Part shown: one piece after another, positions 17,992 through 26,346 of the stretch
Layout: each line of letters starts with the position of its first letter
Position numbering within the stretch: the first letter of the stretch is position 1
Origin: Paracoccaceae bacterium
GTDB lineage: Bacteria > Pseudomonadota > Alphaproteobacteria > Rhodobacterales > Rhodobacteraceae
Direction of reading: 5' to 3'
Length of the DNA stretch: 64,000 nucleotides
Assembly: GCA_024742455.1 (NCBI GenBank)
Contig: JANSYL010000004.1
Location: 1 to 64,000 of the forward strand
The notes under the pieces: generated by a model
The model's input: the letters and a program-made list of their open reading frames with translations, nothing else
The model's database searches: none
What the model was told of the DNA's origin: nothing
Position numbers and translations under genes: made by a program

Positions 17992-18603
17992 ATGTCCAAG
18001 GCTCCCGTCCTCGACCTGCTTCTGCATGAACTGTCCCTGGCCGCACCAAGCGGGTACGCCGTTGGCCTGCATATCCGCTACGTATCGCCCCTGATCATGT
18101 TCAACAGCTATCCCGACTCGTGGCAGGAGGTGTATACATCCAAGCTCTACGGGTTGCGGGACCCGACTTTGGCATGGGGTTTGAGCCACACCGGCACCCG
18201 GCGATGGAGCCAGATCGGCTTGCCCGACCCGTTCGGCATCCTGCCCGAAGCTTCGGAATATGGCCTTGTCTATGGCATGATTGCCTCAATCGGCCCGATG
18301 TCATCGCGCACCATTGCAGGTGCCAGTCGCGCGGACCGGGAATTCCTTGATGATGAAATGGATCACATCCATCGCATCGTCCAGCGAATGCACGATTTGT
18401 CGGAACCTCCGGCTCGGCTCAGCAAGGCGCAGGTGGATGCGCTCAAATGCGTCGCGGAAGGGGACCGTCATGCAGCTGCCGCAGCTCGATTGGGGATATC
18501 GGAAAGCGCGTTCAAGGCGCGCCTGACCTCTGCCCGTCAGAAACTGATGGCGCGCACCACGGCCGAAGCGATACAGCGGGCCAAGGAGTTGGGTCTGATA
18601 TGA
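17992..18603 (+). CDS. LuxR-family quorum-sensing regulator
   Basis: A 203-aa autoinducer-binding transcription factor. The N-terminal ligand domain keeps the family residues W44, Y48, D57, P58 and W72 (SWQEVYTSKLYGLRDP ... RRWS). The C-terminal helix-turn-helix runs from about 143 to 203 and ends in the classic KELGLI. Two usual HTH positions differ: the conserved Glu of the first helix is Gln (KAQVDAL) and the recognition helix reads SESAFKARLTSARQKL. The ATG at 17992 follows AGGA; an upstream TTG-type extension lacks a site. luxI follows 79 nt later on the same strand. It probably responds to the product of luxI and controls itself. Confidence 0.88.
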   Translation: MSKAPVLDLLLHELSLAAPSGYAVGLHIRYVSPLIMFNSYPDSWQEVYTSKLYGLRDPTLAWGLSHTGTRRWSQIGLPDPFGILPEASEYGLVYGMIASIGPMSSRTIAGASRADREFLDDEMDHIHRIVQRMHDLSEPPARLSKAQVDALKCVAEGDRHAAAAARLGISESAFKARLTSARQKLMARTTAEAIQRAKELGLI

Positions 18604-18682
18604 CGGGGTCGAAAGTCGAGGAGTTGTAAGGAGATCGCCTTGCGCGGTGCGTGTGACCACGACCGGCAAAAAGGGGATCACC

Positions 18683-19270
18683 ATGCAAACGACCACGTTG
18701 TCCTTCGACAATTTCCACCAGTTCGGCGCACTGTTCAGCAACATGCTGCGCGCGCGTCACCGCACCTTCATCGAGGAAAAGGGATGGGACATCCCGTCCG
18801 AACAGGGGATGGAGTTCGACCAGTATGACACCGCGCAGAGCAGATGGGTCTGCGTCCATGACGGCGGGCGTGTTCTGGCGGGTGTGCGGCTGACGCCCAC
18901 GACGGCCCGGTGCGGCGTCTACAGCTACATGGTGCGCGACGCGCAGCGCGGGTTGCTCGACAGTATTCCGGCCAATCTTCTGGATGATCCGGCGCCGATC
19001 GCCGACCATATCTGGGATGCCAACCGGCTGTTCGTGGCCGAAGGCGTGTCGACGGATATCAGGCGCGATGTGCAGATGTCCCTGATGGGGCATATGGTGC
19101 GCTCGGCCCGGGCGCTGGGGGCCACGACGCTGCTCGGGCTTCTGCCCATCGGCATTCCGCGGCTCGGCCGGCGCCTGGGCATCGACATGGAGCCGGGAGG
19201 GCCGGTCATGAAGATCGGCGGCGTGGCGCATCGCTGCTATTTCGTCTCGATGGCCTCGAAGATGCATTGA
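18683..19270 (+). CDS. LuxI-family acyl-homoserine-lactone synthase
   Basis: A 195-aa autoinducer synthase that would join an acyl chain from acyl-ACP or acyl-CoA to S-adenosylmethionine. The LuxI signature residues R25, F29, W35, E44, D46 and D49 are present at the same numbers as in Vibrio LuxI (RHRTFIEEKGW, MEFDQYD), and R69 (AGVRLTPT) follows. The invariant Glu of the WE-SR motif is replaced by Asp: W111 D112 A N R115. The ATG at 18683 follows AAGGGG; an earlier in-frame start has none. Acyl specificity cannot be told. Confidence 0.88.
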   Translation: MQTTTLSFDNFHQFGALFSNMLRARHRTFIEEKGWDIPSEQGMEFDQYDTAQSRWVCVHDGGRVLAGVRLTPTTARCGVYSYMVRDAQRGLLDSIPANLLDDPAPIADHIWDANRLFVAEGVSTDIRRDVQMSLMGHMVRSARALGATTLLGLLPIGIPRLGRRLGIDMEPGGPVMKIGGVAHRCYFVSMASKMH

Positions 19271-19284
19271 GAGCGGTGTGATCA

Positions 19285-19307
19285 GGGTTGAGCATCGGGT
19301 TCAACCC
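19285..19307 (+). terminator. Hairpin after luxI
   Basis: GGGTTGA (19285-19291) and TCAACCC (19301-19307) form a perfect 7-bp stem with a 9-nt loop, 15 nt after luxI. No T-tract follows; six A lie 7 nt further on. A weak end signal for luxR-luxI. Confidence 0.4.
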
Positions 19308-19364
19308 TCTGACCAAAAAACGAAAACCCCGTACTGTTGAGGAAGGGTTTGCCATGATCCCACC

Positions 19365-19400
19365 CCCGCCCGCCCGTGCCACCGCGCGCGGGCGGGCGGG
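19365..19400. terminator. Long GC hairpin before rarA
   Basis: CCCGCCCGCCCG (19365-19376) and CGGGCGGGCGGG (19389-19400) form a perfect 12-bp stem with a 12-nt loop, then ATTTGTG. It is the most stable structure between luxI and rarA and probably separates their transcripts. Confidence 0.55.
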
Positions 19401-19461
19401 ATTTGTGCGGCCCGGGGGCGGGATTGCCGCAGCCGCTGCCCCGGCGTAGCGTTCCCGCGTC

Positions 19462-20775
19462 ATGGCCGACCTTTTCGACAGCCCCGATCCCGACCCGCCA
19501 CAGGCAAGCGGGCCCCGCCCGCTGGCCGACCGGCTGCGGCCCGCGCGGCTGGCCGATGTGATCGGGCAGGATCATCTGCTTGGGCCCGAGGGCAGCCTGC
19601 GGGTGATGCTGGACGCGGGCGCGCTGTCGTCTTTGATCCTGTGGGGGCCGCCGGGGGTGGGCAAGACCACCATCGCGCGCCTGCTGTCCGAGGAAACGGA
19701 CCTGCATTTCGTGCAGATCAGCGCGATTTTCACCGGGGTGCCCGAGCTGCGCAAAGTCTTCGACGCGGCACGGATGCGGCATGCGAACGGACGCGGGACG
19801 CTGCTTTTCGTCGACGAGATCCACCGTTTCAACAAGGCACAGCAGGACGGGTTTCTGCCGCATATGGAGGACGGTACGATCCTGCTTGTGGGTGCGACGA
19901 CCGAGAACCCGTCCTTCGAGCTCAACGCGGCGCTTCTGAGCCGGGCGCAGGTGCTGGTGCTGAACCGGCTTGACGATGCTTCCCTGGAACAGCTGGTCGC
20001 CCATGCGGAACTGGAGCTGCACCACCCCCTGCCGCTGACGCCCGCGGCGCGGCAGGCCCTGCGCGACATGGCCGATGGCGACGGGCGCGCGTTGCTGAAC
20101 CTGGTGGAGCAGGTGGCGGCGTGGCGGGTGGAGGGGCAGCTCGATACCGGCCAGCTGGCCACCCGCCTGCAACGCCGTGCGGCACAATACGACAAGTCGG
20201 GCGAGGCGCATTACAACCTGATTTCCGCGCTGCACAAATCGGTGCGCGGGTCCGACCCCGATGCCGCGCTGTACTGGTTCGCGCGGATGCTGGAGGGGGG
20301 CGAGGACCCCCGCTACCTGGCCCGCCGGATCACCCGGATGAGCGTCGAGGATATCGGGCTGGCCGATCCGCAGGCGCAGCGGCTGTGCCTGGATGCCTGG
20401 GCGACATACGAGCGTCTGGGGTCGCCTGAGGGGGAACTGGCGCTGGCGCAGGCGGTGATCTATCTCGCGCTCGCGCCGAAATCCAACGCGGCCTATATCG
20501 CCTACAAGGCTGCGCGGGCCAGTGCGAAATCGACCGGGTCCGAACCGCCGCCCAAGCATATCCTGAACGCCCCCACGCAGATGATGAAGGACCAGGGATA
20601 CGGTGCGGGCTATGCCTATGACCATAACGCCGAGGACGGGTTTTCCGGGGCGCATTACTTTCCCGACACGATGTCGCGGGCGACATTTTATGAGCCGGTC
20701 GAACGGGGGTTCGAGCGGGATCTTAAAAAACGGCTGGCGTGGTTTGCGGGGCTTCGGTCGAAGCGAAAGCGGTGA
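19462..20775 (+). CDS. rarA: Replication-associated recombination protein RarA (MgsA)
   Basis: RarA (437 aa) is an AAA+ ATPase related to clamp loaders that acts at stalled replication forks with SSB. The conserved start RPLADRLRPARLADVIGQDHLLG is followed by Walker A GPPGVGKTT (62-70), Walker B LLFVDEIHRFNKAQQD, and the sensor region GATTENPSFELNAALLSR. The C-terminal tetramerisation domain contains NPTTQ-like NAPTQMMKDQGYGAGYAYDH. Full length. The ATG lacks a good ribosome site. Confidence 0.96.
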   Translation: MADLFDSPDPDPPQASGPRPLADRLRPARLADVIGQDHLLGPEGSLRVMLDAGALSSLILWGPPGVGKTTIARLLSEETDLHFVQISAIFTGVPELRKVFDAARMRHANGRGTLLFVDEIHRFNKAQQDGFLPHMEDGTILLVGATTENPSFELNAALLSRAQVLVLNRLDDASLEQLVAHAELELHHPLPLTPAARQALRDMADGDGRALLNLVEQVAAWRVEGQLDTGQLATRLQRRAAQYDKSGEAHYNLISALHKSVRGSDPDAALYWFARMLEGGEDPRYLARRITRMSVEDIGLADPQAQRLCLDAWATYERLGSPEGELALAQAVIYLALAPKSNAAYIAYKAARASAKSTGSEPPPKHILNAPTQMMKDQGYGAGYAYDHNAEDGFSGAHYFPDTMSRATFYEPVERGFERDLKKRLAWFAGLRSKRKR

Positions 20776-20919
20776 GCCGCGGCATCGGGTGGAACCCCAG
20801 ACCACGCTCCCCGGCAGGCCGCAGGCTTTTGGCAAGCCGCGTGATTGGGTATTTTTGAAGCAAAGAGGGCAGGGGCGGGGTGCGTTGACAATCGGCCCAT
20901 GCCGCCCCATCCCGGCGCC

Positions 20920-21300
20920 ATGTTGACCCCGGTTCTGCAAGTTGCCATCGGAGGCGCCCTGGGTGCCGTTCTGCGCTATGCCGTAGGCGTTGGCGTTCTG
21001 CGCATGTTCGGGGCTGGGGCATTTCCACTTGGGGTGCTGACGGTCAATGTAGTGGGGTCCTTCCTGATGGGCGTCTTCGTGGTGGTCGCAGCGCAGCGCG
21101 GGCTGACGCATCTGCAGCCCCTCGTGCTGACCGGGATTCTGGGCGGGTTCACGACGTTTTCGGCCTTTTCGCTGGAGGCGGTGAGCCTTTGGGAACGCGG
21201 CGATGTGGGACAGGCGGCGGTTTATGTCGGTCTGTCGGTCGCCCTGTCGATCCTGGCTCTTGTCGCGGGTCTTTGGCTGGCGCGGGGCCTTTTGGCATGA
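20920..21300 (+). CDS. crcB: Fluoride channel CrcB/Fluc
   Basis: CrcB (126 aa) is a dual-topology four-span membrane protein that exports fluoride. The segments GGALGAVLRY, TLTVNVVGSF-like LTVNVVGSFLMG and the GFTTFSAFSLE motif carry the Na+-site and Phe-box residues. The start MLTPVLQVAIGG matches the family; an in-frame ATG seven codons upstream is possible, and neither has a ribosome site. It overlaps the next gene by 4 nt. No fluoride riboswitch is visible in the short upstream gap. Confidence 0.93.
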   Translation: MLTPVLQVAIGGALGAVLRYAVGVGVLRMFGAGAFPLGVLTVNVVGSFLMGVFVVVAAQRGLTHLQPLVLTGILGGFTTFSAFSLEAVSLWERGDVGQAAVYVGLSVALSILALVAGLWLARGLLA

Positions 21301-22343
21301 GCGGGGTGCAGACCCTTACCGTTGCGCCGGACGAGGCAGATCAGCGGCTCGACCGGTGGTTCCGGCGCCATTTCCCGCATGTGCCGCAGGGCCGGATCGA
21401 GAAGATGTGCCGCAAGGGCGAGATTCGCGTCGATGGCGGGCGGGTAAAGGCGGCGACTAGGCTGGATGCCGGGCAGAGCGTGCGGGTGCCGCCCCTGCCC
21501 GATGCGCCCGCGCCCGATACCGCGCCGAGGCGACCGGCGATCAGCGATGCCGACGCGACGATGATCCGGGCGGCGGTGATTTATCGCGACGACCATATTC
21601 TTGCGCTGAACAAGCCGCCGGGCCTGCCCACGCAGGGCGGGTCGAAACAGACCCGGCATGTCGACGGCCTGGCCGAGGCGCTCAGGTTCGGCGCGGAGGA
21701 CAAGCCGCGCCTCGTGCACCGGCTGGACAAGGACACCTCGGGTGTTCTGCTGCTGGCGCGCAGCCGCAAGGCCGCCGCGTCGCTTGGCGCCGCGTTCAAG
21801 TCGCGTGACACGCGCAAGATCTATTGGGCGGCCGTTGCCGGTGTGCCGGAGCCGAGGATGGGCACGATCCGGTACGGGCTGATCAAGGCGGCGGGGCGCG
21901 GGGCCGGGGGAGAAGGGGAGAAGATGCGCACCATCCACCCAGATGAGGTGGATGCGACCGAAGGCGCACAGCGCGCGGTGACCGATTACGCAGTCTTGTC
22001 GGCGCTGGGGCAGCGGGTGTCGTGGTGTGCGCTGGTGCCGGTGACGGGGCGCACGCACCAGTTGCGCGCCCATATGGCAGCCCTTGGCCATCCGATCGTG
22101 GGCGACGGAAAATACGGCGGATCGGGGCAGGAAAACCTGGGCGACGGGTGGGGGGCACAGCTGGGTGGCGAGGTCAGCCGCAAGCTGCACCTGCACGCGC
22201 GGTCTCTGTCGCTGACCCATCCCGTGACCGGGGCGCGGCTGCACCTGACCGCCCCCTTGCCCGATCACATGAGCCGCACCTGGGAATTCCTCGACTGGCA
22301 AGCAGCGGATGTGCCCGCTGACCCGTTCGAGCCCGAGACATGA
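21297..22343 (+). CDS. rluC: RluA/RluC-family pseudouridine synthase
   Basis: A 348-aa enzyme converting uridines to pseudouridine, probably in 23S rRNA. It has an N-terminal S4 RNA-binding domain (about residues 8-65) and a catalytic domain whose motif RLVHRLDKDTSG places the catalytic Asp at 144. The motif TGRTHQLRAHMAALGHPIVGD is also present. S4 domain plus length suggest RluC rather than RluA, but target uridines cannot be read from sequence. Start and stop overlap crcB and the HAD gene by 4 nt each. Confidence 0.85.
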   Translation: MSGVQTLTVAPDEADQRLDRWFRRHFPHVPQGRIEKMCRKGEIRVDGGRVKAATRLDAGQSVRVPPLPDAPAPDTAPRRPAISDADATMIRAAVIYRDDHILALNKPPGLPTQGGSKQTRHVDGLAEALRFGAEDKPRLVHRLDKDTSGVLLLARSRKAAASLGAAFKSRDTRKIYWAAVAGVPEPRMGTIRYGLIKAAGRGAGGEGEKMRTIHPDEVDATEGAQRAVTDYAVLSALGQRVSWCALVPVTGRTHQLRAHMAALGHPIVGDGKYGGSGQENLGDGWGAQLGGEVSRKLHLHARSLSLTHPVTGARLHLTAPLPDHMSRTWEFLDWQAADVPADPFEPET

Positions 22344-23020
22344 CCGACCTGCGGCTGGTGATCTTCGATGTCGACGGCACGCTGGTCGACAGCCAGGCCC
22401 ATATCCTGGCCTCGATGGCGGCGGCCTTCGAGGGGCAGGGGCTGGTGCCGCCGGACCGTGCGGCGACGCTGTCGATCGTGGGCCTGTCGCTGCCGGTCGC
22501 GATGGTGCGGCTGGCGCCGGAACGGCCCGATCTGATCGACGCGCTGGTGGAGGGCTACAAAGCGGCCTTTGCCCGGTTGCGGCTGGCCCGCGATACCGAC
22601 GCGCAGTCACCGCTTTACCCCGGAGCGCAGGAAGTGTTGCAGGCGCTGCGCGCCCAGCCAGAGACACTGCTGGCCATCGCCACCGGCAAATCACGCCGGG
22701 GGCTCGACCACCTGATGGACCTTTATGGCTGGGCGGGGCTGTTCCAGTCAGTGCAATGCGCCGACGATCATCCGTCGAAGCCGCACCCGTCGATGGTGGA
22801 CGCCTGCCTGGGCGACACCGGGGTGGCGGCGGCGCGGGCGGTGATCGTGGGCGACACCAGCTATGACATGGAAATGGGGCGCGCGGCGGGCGTTGCGGGC
22901 ATCGGGGTGGCCTGGGGCTATCACGGTGCCGACATGCTGCTGGGTGCGGGCGCTGTGCGCGTGATCGACCGGTTCGAGGACCTGCCCGGCGCACTGGCCG
23001 AGATCTGGAGGACGCGATGA
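22340..23020 (+). CDS. HAD-family phosphatase, phosphoglycolate phosphatase-like
   Basis: A 226-aa haloacid-dehalogenase hydrolase of the Gph/PGMB-like subgroup. Motif I is FDVDGTLVDS with nucleophile D10 and acid/base D12; motif II Thr/Ser is in LLAIATGKSRR; the acidic motif IV is VIVGDTSYDMEMG. An alpha-helical cap lies between about residues 15 and 85. The substrate is probably a small phosphorylated metabolite such as 2-phosphoglycolate. Overlaps both neighbours by 4 nt. Confidence 0.85.
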   Translation: MTDLRLVIFDVDGTLVDSQAHILASMAAAFEGQGLVPPDRAATLSIVGLSLPVAMVRLAPERPDLIDALVEGYKAAFARLRLARDTDAQSPLYPGAQEVLQALRAQPETLLAIATGKSRRGLDHLMDLYGWAGLFQSVQCADDHPSKPHPSMVDACLGDTGVAAARAVIVGDTSYDMEMGRAAGVAGIGVAWGYHGADMLLGAGAVRVIDRFEDLPGALAEIWRTR

Positions 23021-23730
23021 CGGAGTGGAAGGCCAGGCGGTTCTGGCGCGCGGCGACTGTCGAGCCGGTCGAGGGCGGGGTTCAGCTGTGCCTGGACGGA
23101 CGCCCGGTGCGCACCCCGGGAAAGCTGCCGCTGGTTCTGCCGACCCGCGCGCTGGCCGAGGCGATGGCCGAGGAATGGAACGCGCAGGAGGACGTGATCG
23201 CGCCGGCCACGATGCCGGTGACGCGCGCGGCGAATTCGGCGGTCGAACGGGTGATGCCGCATCACGGGGATGTGGTGGCGATGTTGGCGGCCTATGCCGA
23301 GACCGACCTGTTGTGCTACCGGGCCGAGGCGCCCGAGACTCTGATCCGGCGCCAGGCCGACGGGTGGGACCCGATGCTGGACTGGGCGGATGAGGCGCTG
23401 GGCGCGGGTTTCCGGGTCACGCGAGGGGTTCTGCCCGTCGATCAGGAGGCCGCGACGCTCGACCGGATCCGTGCGATCCTGTCGGGCTATGCGCCGTTTC
23501 CCCTGACGGCGGTCCATGACCTGGTGACGCTGTCGGGATCGGTGGTGTTGGGGTTGGCGGTGGCCGAAGGTCGGCTTTCGCCCGAAACCGCCTTTGATCT
23601 GTCGCGAATCGATGAGGTCTTTCAGGCCGAGATCTGGGGCGAGGACGCTGAAGCGGCGGCCGCTGCGGCCGATAAGCGGGCGCAATATCTTCAGGCGCAC
23701 CGATTTCTGCGCCTGTGTTGCGAAGGCTGA
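23017..23730 (+). CDS. ATP12-family F1-ATPase assembly chaperone
   Basis: A 237-aa homologue of mitochondrial ATP12, which binds the F1 alpha subunit before assembly. Typical segments are RRFWRAATVEPVEGGVQLCLDGRPVRTP near the N-terminus (shown in part: KARRFWRAATVEP), LAEAMAEEWNAQ and TDLLCYRAEAPETLIRRQ. Found in alphaproteobacteria and mitochondria, so it supports the taxonomic placement. It ends the crcB-rluC-HAD-ATP12 overlap chain. Confidence 0.93.
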   Translation: MTEWKARRFWRAATVEPVEGGVQLCLDGRPVRTPGKLPLVLPTRALAEAMAEEWNAQEDVIAPATMPVTRAANSAVERVMPHHGDVVAMLAAYAETDLLCYRAEAPETLIRRQADGWDPMLDWADEALGAGFRVTRGVLPVDQEAATLDRIRAILSGYAPFPLTAVHDLVTLSGSVVLGLAVAEGRLSPETAFDLSRIDEVFQAEIWGEDAEAAAAAADKRAQYLQAHRFLRLCCEG

Positions 23731-23823
23731 CGCCGCATTGGTCAGCTATCTGGCCATTATGATTAATTTTCACGCGCAAGCTTAAGAAACCGGCAATCTG
23801 GCCTGACGTCATCCGTGCCCAAG

Positions 23824-23843
23824 ACTTGACCTGTCGATCAAGT
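23824..23843 (+). terminator. Weak hairpin in the ATP12-bztA gap
   Basis: ACTTGA (23824-23829) and TCAAGT (23838-23843) form a 6-bp stem followed by TTT. It may end the upstream operon. The rest of the 229-bp gap is less GC-rich than its surroundings and must contain the bztA promoter, but no clear -35/-10 pair stands out. Confidence 0.35.
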
Positions 23844-23959
23844 TTTGCACAGGTTGGCGCGGTGACGAGGGGCAAACTCTCTCACGGACATAGCCAATGC
23901 CCTTGTGGCGGCATCCCACAAAACGCGCCCCAAGGGCGGTCCATCAGGAAGAGGTAATC

Positions 23960-24979
23960 ATGAAAAAATCCGTATTCTTCGGCACGCTTGCCGTTGCCGC
24001 CATGGCATCGGGCGCGGTGTCTGCGCAGTCCATGCTGGAACAGGTGCAGGCTCGCGGCGAATTGCTCTGCGGCTCGAACACCGGCCTCGTCGGCTTCGGC
24101 GCACCGGACGCCAATGGCGAATGGCAGGGCTTCGACGTGGCAATGTGCCGTGCCGTTGCCGCCGCCGTTCTGGGTGATCCGAACGCGGTCGAGTTCATTC
24201 CGCTGACCACCACCACGCGCTTCACCGCGCTGGCCTCGGGCGAAGTGGACGTTCTGATCCGCAACACCACATGGACCTTCAGCCGCGACGTCGACCTTGC
24301 GTTCGAATTCGGTGGCATCAACTACTACGACGGTCAGGGCTTCATGGTTCCGCGTGAACTGGGCGTGTCCTCGGCCATGGAACTGGACGGCGCGACCGTC
24401 TGCATCCAGACCGGTACCACCACCGAGCTCAACCTGGCGGACTTCTTCTCGTCCAACAACATGAGCTACGAGCCGGTTCCGATCGAAACCAACGCCGAAG
24501 CGCAGCAGCAGTACCTGGCTGGCGCCTGTGACGTCTACACCACCGACACCTCGGGCCTGGCCGCGACCCGCGCGTCCTTCGAAGATCCGGGTGCGCATGT
24601 GATCCTTCCGGAAGTCGTCTCGAAAGAGCCGCTCGGCCCGGTCGTGCGTCACGGCGACAACCAGTGGGGCGATATCGTCCGCTGGACGCTGAACGGCCTG
24701 ATCTCGGCTGAAGAGCTGGGCATCACCTCGGCCAACGTGGCCGAACTGGCCGCCGGAACCGACGTTCCCGAGATCAACCGGATGCTCGGTTCGGAAGGTG
24801 AACTGGGCGCAATGCTCGGCCTGGAAAACGACTGGCTGGTGACCGTGATCTCGTCGGTCGGCAACTACGGTGAAATCTTCGCCCAGAACATTGGCGAAGA
24901 CACCCCGGTCGGTCTGGCCCGCGGCCTGAACGCCCAGTGGACCGATGGTGGCCTGCTCTACTCGCCCCCGTTCCGCTAA
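23960..24979 (+). CDS. bztA: Amino-acid ABC transporter substrate-binding protein (BztA/AapJ)
   Basis: A 339-aa periplasmic binding protein for glutamate, glutamine, aspartate or general L-amino acids. A signal peptide is visible (MKKSVFFGTLAVAAMASG, cleavage after AVSA near residue 22). The mature start LEQVQARGELLCGSNTGLVGFG is characteristic of AapJ/BztA, as is TRFTALASGEVDVLIRNTTWT. GGAAGAGG lies before the ATG. A terminator after the gene probably makes it more abundant than the membrane subunits. Confidence 0.95.
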   Translation: MKKSVFFGTLAVAAMASGAVSAQSMLEQVQARGELLCGSNTGLVGFGAPDANGEWQGFDVAMCRAVAAAVLGDPNAVEFIPLTTTTRFTALASGEVDVLIRNTTWTFSRDVDLAFEFGGINYYDGQGFMVPRELGVSSAMELDGATVCIQTGTTTELNLADFFSSNNMSYEPVPIETNAEAQQQYLAGACDVYTTDTSGLAATRASFEDPGAHVILPEVVSKEPLGPVVRHGDNQWGDIVRWTLNGLISAEELGITSANVAELAAGTDVPEINRMLGSEGELGAMLGLENDWLVTVISSVGNYGEIFAQNIGEDTPVGLARGLNAQWTDGGLLYSPPFR

Positions 24980-24989
24980 GTCTTGATGG

Positions 24990-25019
24990 AAAGGGCGCGG
25001 CGGTGTCGTCGCGCCCTTT
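24990..25019 (+). terminator. Terminator/attenuator between bztA and bztB
   Basis: AAAGGGCGCG (24990-24999) and CGCGCCCTTT (25010-25019) form a perfect 10-bp stem with a 10-nt loop, ending in TTTT. Because bztBCD depend on read-through, it should set an excess of binding protein over permease. Confidence 0.8.
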
Positions 25020-25127
25020 TCATATTCAGGCGCAGGTCGCGCACCGCCCGATACCCGCCACCTTCCGCCCGGCGCCCCGTGATGGGTCCGCGAGCCGGTG
25101 AGGTGGGGACGTTTTTCGAGGATAACG

Positions 25128-26345
25128 ATGGCTACACTTTCCGATCCGCCCAGCGAAGGGTTTCGCCTCAGCCAGTTGCTCTACGATACCCGCTATCGGT
25201 CGATGACGATCCAGGTGATCGCGTTCATGCTGATCATGGCGGGGCTGATCTGGCTGGCCAACAACACGGTTCAGAACCTCGCCGCCCTCGGCAAGGATTT
25301 CGATTTCGGTTTCCTCACCACCCGGGCCGGGTATGACATCAACCAGCGCCTGATCGAATATTCCAACGATTCCACCCATGGCCGCGCCGCGCTTGTCGGT
25401 ATTCTCAATACCCTGCTGGTCGCCTTCGTGGGCTGTATCCTGGCCACGATCTTCGGCCTGTTCGCGGGTGTGCTGCGCCTGTCGAACAACTGGATCGTCT
25501 CGCGCCTGATGGGCGTCTATGTCGAGATGTTCCGCAATATCCCCACGCTTGTGTGGATCCTGATCGTTTTCGCCATCATGACCGAGGCGATGCCCGCCCC
25601 CCGCGACTTCCGCGGCGAGGATGCCGAGGCGATGATGTCGTTGTTCGGAACGGTCGCGATCACCAATCGCGGCGTCTATATCCCGTCGCCCGTGGTGGGC
25701 GATGGCGCGCTGATCCTGGGGCTGGTTTTCCTCGCCTCGATCATCGGGATCGTGTTCTTCCGGCGCTTTGCCAAGGCGCGGCAAGAGGCCACGGGCGAGC
25801 AACTGCCGGTGCTCTGGGTTTCGCTGGGCCTGCTGATCGTGCCGTCGCTGGTGTTCTATCTCATCCTGGGGCGTCCGATCACGTTGCAATATCCGGAACT
25901 GACAGGGTTCAACTTCACCGGGGGCGTCCATCTGCGCAATTCCTTCATCGCGCTGACGCTTGCGCTGGCGCTGTATACCGGGGCCTTCATCGCGGAGAAC
26001 GTGCGCGGTGGTATCCTGGCGATTTCAAAGGGCCAGACCGAGGCGGCGTTTTCGCTTGGCCTGCAGCCGGGACGCACCATGCAACTGGTGATCCTACCGC
26101 AGGCGCTGCGGGTGATCATCCCGCCGCTGATTTCGCAATACCTGAACCTGACCAAGAACTCGTCGCTGGCGCTGGCCGTGGGATACATGGATGTGCGGTC
26201 GACCCTTGGGGGGATCACGATCAACCAGACGGGACGTGAGCTTGAGGGGATGCTGCTTCTGGGCCTGTTCTACCTCATCACGTCGCTGATCATTTCCGCC
26301 GCGATGAATGTCTACAACAATTCCGTCAAACTGAAGGAGCGCTGA
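25128..26345 (+). CDS. bztB: Amino-acid ABC transporter permease (BztB/AapQ)
   Basis: A 405-aa inner-membrane permease, larger than ordinary His/Glu permeases, as is typical for BztB/AapQ. The N-terminal RSMTIQVIAFMLIMAGLIWL is the first span. The EAA loop that contacts the ATPase is seen in KGQTEAAFSLGLQPGRTMQLVILPQALR (KGQTEAAFSLGLQPG). The ATG at 25128 follows CGAGGA. bztC begins one base after its stop. Confidence 0.93.
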   Translation: MATLSDPPSEGFRLSQLLYDTRYRSMTIQVIAFMLIMAGLIWLANNTVQNLAALGKDFDFGFLTTRAGYDINQRLIEYSNDSTHGRAALVGILNTLLVAFVGCILATIFGLFAGVLRLSNNWIVSRLMGVYVEMFRNIPTLVWILIVFAIMTEAMPAPRDFRGEDAEAMMSLFGTVAITNRGVYIPSPVVGDGALILGLVFLASIIGIVFFRRFAKARQEATGEQLPVLWVSLGLLIVPSLVFYLILGRPITLQYPELTGFNFTGGVHLRNSFIALTLALALYTGAFIAENVRGGILAISKGQTEAAFSLGLQPGRTMQLVILPQALRVIIPPLISQYLNLTKNSSLALAVGYMDVRSTLGGITINQTGRELEGMLLLGLFYLITSLIISAAMNVYNNSVKLKER

Positions 26346-26346
26346 G

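Noticed and set aside
18604-18682. A lux box in front of luxI
   Set aside because: The 79-nt gap has no 18-20 bp dyad comparable with the one before luxR.
20776-20919. Fluoride riboswitch before crcB
   Set aside because: No crcB-motif pseudoknot sequence was recognised in the 144 bp between rarA and crcB, and no T-run terminator is there.
19282-21111. A 609-codon minus-strand frame opposite rarA
   Set aside because: Antisense shadow of a complete rarA gene; no ribosome site and low-complexity Arg/Pro/Gln composition.
21222-22994. A 590-codon minus-strand frame opposite rluC and the HAD gene
   Set aside because: Arg/Pro-rich antisense shadow with no recognisable motif.
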